DNA from: Helicobacteraceae bacterium
GTDB taxonomy: Bacteria > Campylobacterota > Campylobacteria > Campylobacterales > SZUA-545
Assembly (NCBI GenBank): GCA_003250175.1
Contig: QKHD01000349.1
Location: forward strand, 1 to 14,191
Reading direction: 5' to 3'
DNA length: 14,191 nucleotides
In this document: in pieces, positions 7,338-13,776 of the stretch
Position numbering within the stretch: position 1 is the first letter of the stretch
Layout: every line of letters begins with the position of its first letter
The notes under the pieces: generated by a model
Seen by the model: the letters and a program-made list of their open reading frames with translations, nothing else
The model's database searches: none
What the model was told of the DNA's origin: nothing
Translations under genes and position numbers: made by a program

Positions 7338-9028
7338 CTCTCCAAAGCGGCGTAGTCGTCTTTACGCAGGCTGCCCATAAGATCGCGGACGGTCTCCTTG
7401 TCGACGCCCATGGCATACAGGGTCTCCGCACCCATCCGGAGGCTTCCCTCCATGGCTTCGGGCAGGGCCCAGTTGGCACCGTGCTTGATGAGAAGGTTTT
7501 TGGTCTTCATGTCCTTGGCTCGGGCGAAGACCTTGAGGGAGGGGTAGATGCTCTTGATGTGGGAGACCACCCGCAGGGCGTGAATGGGGGTGTCCACCGT
7601 CACCACCACCAGTCTGGCCTTGGCCAGCTTGATCGCTTCGAGAAAATCGGGGTCGCTCATCTCGCCGTAGTAGACCGGCTTGCCCGCGGCGCGCATGGTG
7701 GTGACCAGCTCGTGGTTCATGTCGTAGGCGATGTAGGGAATCTGACTCCCTTCCAAAATATTGCCCACGACCTGGCCGACCCGGCCGTATCCGGCAATGA
7801 CCACCCCTTCAAACTTCTCATCCTCCGGAATCTCCCCCTTGAGGGCACTCGCCTCCACCGGCGCACGGCTGGCAAACATCTCCCCCAGCTTGATGTAAAA
7901 AGGCGTCAGCAGCATGGTGATGGAGATCACGGCGATCCCCACGGCGAAAATCTCCGTATCGATCACCCCAAGGCTGAGCGCGGCGCCCAGCAAAACAAAA
8001 CCGAACTCCCCGCTCTGGGAGAGCAGGAAGGAGATACGAAAGGCGTTGCTGCGCGTGTGGCCGAAAAAGACCGCCAGGAAAAAGAGCACGATGATCTTTA
8101 AGAGCATGATGATAAAGACGTGCTGGGCGATGGTCAGGGGGTGGTCGATGACGATCTCCAGATCGAGGGACATCCCCACCGCCACGAAAAAGAGGCTCAT
8201 CAAAATCCCCTTGTAGGGCTCGATGTGCGCTTCGATTTGGAGGTTGTACTTTGATCCGGAGAGGGTCATCCCCATGATAAAGGCACCCAGCGCCATGGAG
8301 AGCCCCGCATGCTCCATCGCCCACGCGGCAAAGACCACGGAGAGCATGACGGTGAAGATAAAGGCCTCTTTATTGCGGTCCTTGGCGAAACGCTCCAGCA
8401 AAAAGGGGACGATGTAGTTGCCGATGATAAAGACCGAACCGATCATCCCCGTGACGATGGCGATCTGCTGCCACAGCGGCACGCTCCCCGAAAGGGTTCC
8501 CCCGTCGGAGAGAATGGGCACAATGGCCAGCAGGGGGACGATGGCCAGGTCCTGCATGAGCAGTACCGCAAAGGAGCTGCTGCCGTAACGGCTGGCGATC
8601 TCGCCGCGCTCTTGCAGAATCTGGATGACAAACGCCGTGGAGGAGAGTGCCAGGGTCAGACCCAGCAAAAAGGCGACCCCCGCTTCGATGGGAAGGGCGT
8701 AATCGAGATAGCCCGCGATGACAAATCCGGAGAGGATAATCTGCAGGCTCCCGAAGCCGAAAACGTCCCTGCGCATGCTCCACAGCTTGCTTGGCCGCAT
8801 CTCAAGACCGATCAGGAAAAGCAGCAGCACCACGCCGATTTCGGCGAAGTGGCGCAGGGCCTCGACCTGGTCGGTAAGGGCCGGCCCCGGGGAGTACGGC
8901 CCCACGATGACCCCGGCGACCAACAGACCCAAAATAGAGCCCAGTCCCAGTTTTTTGGAGATCCCCACGGTGATGGAGACGGTAATTAATAAAAAGAGTG
9001 CGGAAAAAAGTAGTGCTTCAAAATTCAT
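7334..9028 (-). CDS. Kef-type cation/proton antiporter (CPA2) with TrkA-N domain
   Basis: This 564-residue inner-membrane protein has about 12 hydrophobic segments (roughly 5-380), forming the Na+/H+-exchanger fold of the CPA2 family. Diagnostic stretches are FLIGLEMRPSKLW (71-83), LALSSTAFVIQILQERGE (126-143), LLMQDLAIVPLL (156-167) and LLSQSGEFGFVLLG (335-348). A cytoplasmic TrkA-N domain starts at about 405 with the nucleotide-binding motif GYGRVG (413-418), followed by VVVTVD. It probably exchanges K+ or Na+ for H+ under redox or nucleotide control, as in KefB/KefC. I chose ATG 9028, which has AGGG about 7 bases upstream; a GTG at 9070 would add 14 residues but has a poor ribosome site. 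The gene lies opposite the sensory operon and converges with the EAL gene. A particular Kef subtype cannot be assigned; glutathione gating is doubtful in this phylum. Confidence 0.9.
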   Translation of the reverse strand: MNFEALLFSALFLLITVSITVGISKKLGLGSILGLLVAGVIVGPYSPGPALTDQVEALRHFAEIGVVLLLFLIGLEMRPSKLWSMRRDVFGFGSLQIILSGFVIAGYLDYALPIEAGVAFLLGLTLALSSTAFVIQILQERGEIASRYGSSSFAVLLMQDLAIVPLLAIVPILSDGGTLSGSVPLWQQIAIVTGMIGSVFIIGNYIVPFLLERFAKDRNKEAFIFTVMLSVVFAAWAMEHAGLSMALGAFIMGMTLSGSKYNLQIEAHIEPYKGILMSLFFVAVGMSLDLEIVIDHPLTIAQHVFIIMLLKIIVLFFLAVFFGHTRSNAFRISFLLSQSGEFGFVLLGAALSLGVIDTEIFAVGIAVISITMLLTPFYIKLGEMFASRAPVEASALKGEIPEDEKFEGVVIAGYGRVGQVVGNILEGSQIPYIAYDMNHELVTTMRAAGKPVYYGEMSDPDFLEAIKLAKARLVVVTVDTPIHALRVVSHIKSIYPSLKVFARAKDMKTKNLLIKHGANWALPEAMEGSLRMGAETLYAMGVDKETVRDLMGSLRKDDYAALES

Positions 9029-9070
9029 GTCGTGCCCTTGAAACGATCTGCCCAATCGAGTTTTTTTCAC

Positions 9071-9079
9071 ATTCTACCA
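9071..9079 (-). promoter_or_regulatory. Extended -10 box for the antiporter gene
   Basis: Read on the minus strand, 9079-9071 is TGGTAGAAT, an extended -10 (TGn plus TAGAAT). It would start a leader of about 36 bases before ATG 9028. This placement also argues against the upstream GTG at 9070, which would lie at about the transcription start. Confidence 0.5.
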
Positions 9080-9135
9080 TCGAAACCACAAACTTGCTCT
9101 GCGGCTGCTGTTAAGAGGGGTTTTGGGGGGAGAAA

Positions 9136-9144
9136 TGCTAGAAT
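9136..9144 (+). promoter_or_regulatory. Extended -10 box for the binding-protein/kinase/regulator operon
   Basis: TGCTAGAAT at 9136-9144 is an extended -10 (TGn plus TAGAAT), 24 bases before the ATG at 9169. A G-rich run (9117-9131) lies just upstream and there is no clear -35. It is nearly identical to the -10 facing the other way at 9079-9071, so the 140-base gap holds a pair of divergent promoters. Confidence 0.5.
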
Positions 9145-9168
9145 TTTTCATCACCAAACGGAACGCCT

Positions 9169-10311
9169 ATGAAAAAAATCCTTGCCGCTCTTTTCGTCGC
9201 TCTTTTGATTGCCCTTTTCCTTGCCTACCGCCTGCAGCCACAGACAGATACCATTGTGCTGGGCGCCTCCCTGCCCAAAAGCGGCATCATGAAGGAGTGG
9301 GGCGAAGGGGTCATGCAAGGGGCCCAAAGCTATTTTTCCTACGCCAAAACGCAGCATTTGCTGGGGGAGCGCACGATTCGCTTTGTCGCGCTGGATGACA
9401 AGTACGAACCAGAACTCACCCTCAAAAACGTCGATACGCTTTTAAAAAGTGAGGATGTCTTCGCCTTTTTCGGCTTTGTGGGAACCCCAACCATTAAAAA
9501 CGCCCTCTCCGTCATCACCCAAAACGGCCGCCCCTTTGTGGCACCCTTTACGGGGGCGGGTTTCCTCCGCCACCCGGGGTATAAAAATATCGTCAACATC
9601 CGCAGCAGCTACGAAGACGAGATCAACCATCTCGTCCGCTACCTCCATGAGAGCCGGGGCATTACCCAGTACGGGGTCTTTTATCAAAACGACGACTATG
9701 GCGAAGAGGTCTATACCCTGCTGCTGGCCACCCTGAAACAATCCCACCTCGATCTGGTCGCCCAGGGGAGCTACAAGCGCAACACCCTCTCCATCTCCCA
9801 CGCCCTCCACGAGATGCGGCACCGTAAGGTGGAGGCGGTCATCATGATCGGGGCCCACAAGGCCAACGCCATATTTATTCAACGGGCGAGAAAGCTGAGC
9901 GGGTTTGAAAATACCCTCTTTGCCACCGTCTCCTTCGGCGATGCGGACGCCATGATGCAGGAGCTCTCCGGAGACGGCACCAACCTGCTTTTTTCCCAGG
10001 TGGTACCCAGCTACGACGACCTGAGTGTTCCTGTCGTCAGGGAGTACCGCGAGCAGATGGCCCGCTTCGCCCCGTCCGCCTCCTACAGCTTTATCTCTCT
10101 GGAGGCTTACATCGCCGCCAAGGCGACCGTCGCAGCCCTGGTGCAATCCGGAGAGAACCTGACGCCCGGAAGGTTTATTGAGAGCATCCGGAAGCTTCCC
10201 GAAAACAGTCTGGGCGGCATACCGCTCGGCCATGGGGAAAAGCACCAGCTGCTTGATAAGACCTATCTCTTCGAATACGCCGAAGGTGCGTTTAGGGAGA
10301 TACATCCGTGA
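9169..10311 (+). CDS. Periplasmic ligand-binding protein (Peripla_BP_6, LivJ-like), probable sensor subunit
   Basis: This 380-residue protein has a basic N-terminus and one hydrophobic segment (4-20) acting as a signal peptide or membrane anchor. A type I periplasmic binding fold of the branched-chain amino-acid/amide family follows. Typical stretches are TIVLGASLPKSG (28-39), FFGFVGTPT (100-108), RPFVAPFTGAGFLR (121-134) and VFYQNDDYGEE (170-180). Such proteins normally deliver ligand to an ABC importer, but no permease or ATPase gene is nearby. Instead the stop overlaps the start of a histidine kinase gene (GTGA, 10308-10311), which is followed by a response regulator. The most likely role is to bind a small molecule in the periplasm and present it to the kinase. 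The ligand is unknown. The start is ATG 9169, just after a divergent-promoter region. Confidence 0.85.
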   Translation: MKKILAALFVALLIALFLAYRLQPQTDTIVLGASLPKSGIMKEWGEGVMQGAQSYFSYAKTQHLLGERTIRFVALDDKYEPELTLKNVDTLLKSEDVFAFFGFVGTPTIKNALSVITQNGRPFVAPFTGAGFLRHPGYKNIVNIRSSYEDEINHLVRYLHESRGITQYGVFYQNDDYGEEVYTLLLATLKQSHLDLVAQGSYKRNTLSISHALHEMRHRKVEAVIMIGAHKANAIFIQRARKLSGFENTLFATVSFGDADAMMQELSGDGTNLLFSQVVPSYDDLSVPVVREYREQMARFAPSASYSFISLEAYIAAKATVAALVQSGENLTPGRFIESIRKLPENSLGGIPLGHGEKHQLLDKTYLFEYAEGAFREIHP

Positions 10312-11852
10312 ACCGCATGATCCGTTTCTTTGACCGCATCGCCTTTACCAACAAGACCAATTTTCTCATTTTTATCATTGCCGGGGGGATGCTGACCATT
10401 ATCATTTTGTCGCAGATCTCCATGTTCGCCATTAAAAAAGACTACGAAAAGCTCTTTGAAAACCGCACCAAACCGCTCATCAAGCTGGAAAACCTCAAGG
10501 ATGTCTACGAGATCAACATCAAGGAGACGATCCACGACATGCGCGACGGCTCCGTCGACCGCCACAACGGGGCGGAGATTTTGAAGCTGGCCAAAAATCT
10601 CAGCGCCACCTACTGGAACAGCTATAAGCAAAGCCGCGCCGCTCTGGACGAACCGGACTACTTCACCGCCGTCATCACCTACGTTTTCGCTCCGGACAGC
10701 CACGACGATCAAAATCCCCTGCTTCAACAAAGCCTGATGCAAAATATTGACGAAAAAATGGGGCGCATCAACCGCTATGTCGACACCTACGACATCGATG
10801 CCTACGAGGATATCTACTATGAGATCAACGCCGTGAAAATCTACCTTACGAGCCTGATTAACTACGACCTCAAACATGCCATGAGTGAAAAAGCCCAAAC
10901 CGACCGCCTCTTTAACTACATCTTTCTCTTCTCCATCCTCTCGATTCTGGCGGTCTTTTTCTTCTCTATCGTACTGTCCGTGCTGCTGATTAATGACTTT
11001 AAGAAGCTCCACCGCCTGCTCGAACACAAGGTCGACCGCAAAACCAGGGAGCTGGTGGAGCTGAACAACTCCCTGGAAAAACGGATCGAAGACGAGGTGG
11101 AGGCGAGCCGTAAAAAAGACATCATCCTCTTCCAGCAGGCCAAACTGGCGGCCATGGGGGAAATGCTGGGCAACATCGCCCACCAGTGGCGCCAGCCCCT
11201 GGGCGCCATCTCCATGATCATCCAGAGCTTTCAGACCAAAATGGAGCTGGGCAAACTCACTCCGGAGGTGGTCAACGCCAAGACCAAAGACGCGTTGCTA
11301 CTGGCAAAAAACATGTCCCAGACCCTGGAGGATTTTAAAAACTTCTTCAACCCCAACAAAACCAAAAAGGATTTCAGCCTCAAAGGCTGCATCGACCACG
11401 CCTTTGAGCTCTCCAAATATGTCCTGGAAAAGCACCAGATCCGCTACGCGGTGGAGATGGACAAAGACATCACCGTCCACGGCTTTTACAACGAGCTCTC
11501 CCACGTCTTTTTGAACCTCATCAGCAATGCCAAGGATGCCCTGACCGTGAAATCTTCCTGCCCCAAGCGGGAAATCCGGGTTTCGGTCACGAGCAACGAT
11601 AGCGTCGTGCGGATTCATTTTATAGATAACGGTACCGGTATCGACGAGACGGTGCTGCCCAAGATTTTCGAGCCCTACTTCACCACCAAATATAAAAGTG
11701 CCGGTACGGGGATCGGGCTGTATATGTCCAAACAGATTATCGAGAAACACATGAACGGTTCGATAAAATGCCAAAACGTCAGCGGGACGACCCAGGACTG
11801 CGAGGCATGTCAGAATACACTTTTTACTATCGAAATACCTATCAAAGGATAG
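10308..11852 (+). CDS. Sensor histidine kinase with helical periplasmic domain
   Basis: This 514-residue membrane kinase has a membrane segment at about 17-40, a periplasmic region (41-200) that looks all-helical like a four-helix-bundle sensor, and a second membrane segment at about 202-228. A charged coiled coil (232-275) leads to the dimerisation domain GEMLGNIAHQWRQPLGAI (284-301), with phospho-accepting His292. The ATPase domain has the N box FLNLISNAKDAL (401-412), G1 DNGTGI (440-445), F box FEPYFTT (454-460) and G2 GTGIGLYMSK (466-475). The GTG start at 10308 is preceded by AGGGAGA about 7 bases upstream and overlaps the upstream stop; ATG 10317 is less well placed. Near the C-terminus a small insertion adds three Cys (C488, C498, C501, with CEAC). 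It should autophosphorylate in response to the binding protein and pass phosphate to the next gene's product. Confidence 0.92.
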   Translation: MNRMIRFFDRIAFTNKTNFLIFIIAGGMLTIIILSQISMFAIKKDYEKLFENRTKPLIKLENLKDVYEINIKETIHDMRDGSVDRHNGAEILKLAKNLSATYWNSYKQSRAALDEPDYFTAVITYVFAPDSHDDQNPLLQQSLMQNIDEKMGRINRYVDTYDIDAYEDIYYEINAVKIYLTSLINYDLKHAMSEKAQTDRLFNYIFLFSILSILAVFFFSIVLSVLLINDFKKLHRLLEHKVDRKTRELVELNNSLEKRIEDEVEASRKKDIILFQQAKLAAMGEMLGNIAHQWRQPLGAISMIIQSFQTKMELGKLTPEVVNAKTKDALLLAKNMSQTLEDFKNFFNPNKTKKDFSLKGCIDHAFELSKYVLEKHQIRYAVEMDKDITVHGFYNELSHVFLNLISNAKDALTVKSSCPKREIRVSVTSNDSVVRIHFIDNGTGIDETVLPKIFEPYFTTKYKSAGTGIGLYMSKQIIEKHMNGSIKCQNVSGTTQDCEACQNTLFTIEIPIKG

Positions 11853-11857
11853 ACAGG

Positions 11858-12535
11858 GTGCCCAAAGATCTTAATATTTTAAAGCATTTTCATATTCTCT
11901 ATATCGAGGATGACCGCTTTTTGCTACAGCATACCAGCGACGTATTGGAAGATTTCGTCGGGAAGATTTTTGCCGTGACCGACACGGCGGAAGCCATCAA
12001 GGTGCTGGAAAGCGAACGGATCGACGCCATCATCTCCGACATTCTGCTGGAAAATGAAAACGGTATCGACTTTCTGGAGCTGCTGCGACGTGAGCGGGGG
12101 ATTCATATTCCCACGGTTCTTACCACCGCCCACACCGACACCCAGTACCTGCTGGATGCTATCAAGCTCAAGGTCGACGGCTACATCGTCAAGCCCATCG
12201 ATGTCAAGGAGCTGCTAAATACCCTCTATGACATTCTCCTACCCCTGCTCCGCGAGCAGGAGCTGCGACGCAAAAACATCATCATCAAGATGATCTCCGC
12301 CATCACCGATTCGAAGCAGGTGGAGGTGGTGCGCTACATCGCCGACCGCATGAGTGCCGACTATGTCGTCAACACCTCCTACAGTGAGATCATGGAGCAC
12401 GTCGCCATCTCCAAACCGACACTGATCAAGATTTTTAAGGAGCTGGGGGAGAAGGGGATTTTGCAAAAAGCCGCCCACAAAACCTACAAACTCGACCCCG
12501 CCGCCCTGGATGAGGACATTATCGCCTCGTTTTAG
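11858..12535 (+). CDS. Response regulator with winged-helix DNA-binding domain
   Basis: This 225-residue cytoplasmic regulator has an N-terminal receiver domain (about 10-130) with the acidic pocket EDD (17-19), phospho-acceptor Asp61 in IISDILL, Thr90 and Lys112 in VKP. A helical linker joins it to a C-terminal winged helix at about 150-213, seen in TSYSEIMEHVAISKPTLI and KELGEKGILQ. It is not an OmpR- or NarL-type output domain; it looks closer to Crp/MarR-like winged helices. I chose the GTG start at 11858, 5 bases after the kinase stop, because AAAGGA (11844-11849) sits about 8 bases upstream. An upstream ATG (11807) or an earlier frame opening (11768) would overlap the kinase and add a tail that does not look like a receiver domain. 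It is the output of the operon; its targets are unknown. Confidence 0.87.
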   Translation: MPKDLNILKHFHILYIEDDRFLLQHTSDVLEDFVGKIFAVTDTAEAIKVLESERIDAIISDILLENENGIDFLELLRRERGIHIPTVLTTAHTDTQYLLDAIKLKVDGYIVKPIDVKELLNTLYDILLPLLREQELRRKNIIIKMISAITDSKQVEVVRYIADRMSADYVVNTSYSEIMEHVAISKPTLIKIFKELGEKGILQKAAHKTYKLDPAALDEDIIASF

Positions 12536-13371
12536 TAGATAAACCCGGCCTTGATCATGACCGTCTGGACGGGGGAGTCGGAGTCCTCGCTCTGCATAGA
12601 CTGAATCATGCTCCCCACGCTGAAATCACCGATGATAATATCCATCCCCATGCTCATGACGCTGTAGGCGGGAATATCCGCCGTGTAGCTGTATGAAGGT
12701 GCGCCCTGCCATCCGGGGGCGTCAGTCAGCGTGGCGGTTCCGGAGTAGCTGCCCATCACCATGTAGGGCGCAAACGTCACGCCGTCCCCCAGGTTGACCC
12801 CCGCCTGCACCCCAAACTGGAAACCGCCCACGGTGGAGGTCACCGTCAGGGTGTCCGTATAACCGGTAAAGACCGCGAAGTCACTAGTGCGCACTAGCTC
12901 ATACGGGGTCAGCATGTTCATGCTCATCATGGAGAGGGAGGGCCCGCCGAAGAGGATCAGACTGGCCGCCGTCTCGTTTAAAACCAGAAACTCCAGGTTG
13001 GCGCTAAAGGCCATGGAGACACCCGTCACATCCGCATCGCCTTCCGGCACGGCATAAAATCCCGTCGGGGTGCTCATGGGGTATGACCCGGGCATGGTGC
13101 CCGACAGGGCCACGAAGGCCCCTTGAAAATCCACCGCCGTCTCCGGAGACATCACGCTCCGGCCGCTGAAATTCACCCCCGCTCCGGAGAGGGAGATGCC
13201 CAGATCGGGCGCTTCGATGCTGATCAGCATCGGGTCCATACGGTACTTTTCATCCCCCATTTTAAAGGTGGGTTCCACAATGGGCGGTGGGGCGATGTGA
13301 AAGCTGCTCTCCCCAGCCCACACACTACATGCCGTCACCAAAGCTGCCGTTATACCTACCATTCGTTTCAT
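12532..13371 (-). CDS. Secreted protein of unknown family, possible outer-membrane barrel
   Basis: I do not recognise the family. This 279-residue protein has a signal peptide (basic MKRM, hydrophobic 5-15, likely cleavage after VWA at 17-19). A Pro-rich stretch (APPPIVEPTF) follows, then many short segments of alternating hydrophobic and polar residues with Gly and Ser, ending in an aromatic residue (IKAGFIY). That fits a small outer-membrane beta-barrel. It is unusually rich in Met, with clusters such as SMMSMNM, YMVMGS and VMSMGMD. ATG 13371 is preceded on its strand by AAGGA about 6 bases upstream, and a TATAAT lies 26 bases further up. The gene converges with the response regulator, overlapping by four bases at the stops. 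Regulation by that system is possible but not shown. Confidence 0.72.
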   Translation of the reverse strand: MKRMVGITAALVTACSVWAGESSFHIAPPPIVEPTFKMGDEKYRMDPMLISIEAPDLGISLSGAGVNFSGRSVMSPETAVDFQGAFVALSGTMPGSYPMSTPTGFYAVPEGDADVTGVSMAFSANLEFLVLNETAASLILFGGPSLSMMSMNMLTPYELVRTSDFAVFTGYTDTLTVTSTVGGFQFGVQAGVNLGDGVTFAPYMVMGSYSGTATLTDAPGWQGAPSYSYTADIPAYSVMSMGMDIIIGDFSVGSMIQSMQSEDSDSPVQTVMIKAGFIY

Positions 13372-13397
13372 GCTTCTTCCTTATGCTCTCTATAATT

Positions 13398-13403
13398 ATT
13401 ATA
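13398..13403 (-). promoter_or_regulatory. -10 box for the secreted barrel-like protein
   Basis: Read on the minus strand, 13403-13398 is TATAAT, a perfect -10, about 26 bases before the start codon at 13371. It leaves a short leader containing the AAGGA ribosome site. The surrounding sequence TATAATTATTATAA is AT-rich, and a TATAAT also reads on the plus strand at 13391. Confidence 0.5.
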
Positions 13404-13440
13404 ACGCCGGAAAGGAAGAAACGTGGCTAGATAATAGGGA

Positions 13441-13671
13441 TTACTCCCCTTCGGTGTAGTGCAGCTCCAGCCCTTTGTCCGTCATGACGAAGCCGTTGAT
13501 CCGGAGCTTGCCTTCGTGCACCAGGTCGTGGTGCTTTTTGCACAGGGGTATCAGGTTGTAGCGGTGGTCTTTGTTGTATTTGCTCCGCTTTTTCTTTTTA
13601 GAAAGCGTTTCGATGGAGTGGTAGGCGTTGGCCAATTTCTTGCGAATATCGTCGGCATTGACTGAATTTTA
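13441..13671 (-). pseudogene. HNH nuclease fragment, probable 3' remnant of a larger gene
   Basis: The minus-strand frame is open only from a stop at 13671-13669 to TAA at 13443-13441, about 75 codons. It encodes the second half of an HNH nuclease: RYNLIPLCKKHHDLVHEGKL carries the Asn, Cys and His pattern, followed by RINGFVMTDKGLEL. The first His pair and first Cys pair of a full HNH are absent. No ATG or clear ribosome site is available; a TTG at 13635 is the nearest start. Its G+C is high as in the preceding genes, but the sequence turns AT-rich exactly where the frame ends. The best reading is a decapitated 3' end left by an insertion or rearrangement. The tail resembles the HNH region found at the C-terminus of MutS7-type proteins in some Campylobacterota; this is from memory and unverified. 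A small stand-alone HNH protein is the alternative. Confidence 0.5.
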
Positions 13672-13702
13672 ATGCGCAACATAAGTATAAAAAAATATGA
13701 AT

Positions 13703-13720
13703 ATAAAATGAATATTTTAT
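13703..13720. repeat. Inverted repeat next to the -35 box, possible operator
   Basis: ATAAAAT (13703-13709) and ATTTTAT (13714-13720) are perfect inverted repeats separated by GAAT. The last base is the first T of the TTGACA -35 box. This is a plausible repressor site, but such palindromes arise by chance in DNA this AT-rich. Confidence 0.25.
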
Positions 13721-13749
13721 TGACAATCTTTATTTTTCTTTTGTAATAT
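13720..13749 (+). promoter_or_regulatory. Sigma-70 promoter for the terminal lipoprotein gene
   Basis: TTGACA (13720-13725) is a perfect -35 and TAATAT (13744-13749) a good -10, with an 18-base spacer. The leader would be about 20 bases to ATG 13777. It is the only promoter in the window with a consensus -35, in a region of very low G+C (about 16% between the HNH remnant and the lipoprotein by hand count). Confidence 0.6.
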
Positions 13750-13776
13750 TCACAAATTTTAAAACAAATGTTAATT

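Noticed and set aside
9029..9070. GTG start at 9070 for the antiporter
   Set aside because: It lies at about the predicted transcription start and lacks a ribosome site; ATG 9028 has AGGG at good spacing.
9169..10311. Binding protein as part of an ABC amino-acid importer
   Set aside because: No permease or ATPase gene is adjacent; the gene is translationally coupled to a histidine kinase instead. Remote transporter genes cannot be excluded.
11768..11857. Longer start for the response regulator overlapping the kinase end
   Set aside because: The extra 30 residues do not resemble a receiver domain, and a good ribosome site (AAAGGA) precedes GTG 11858.
13440..13776. tRNA attachment site, IS end or CRISPR repeats at the composition break
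   Set aside because: I found no cloverleaf, transposase frame, terminal inverted repeats with target duplication, or regularly spaced repeats within the window.
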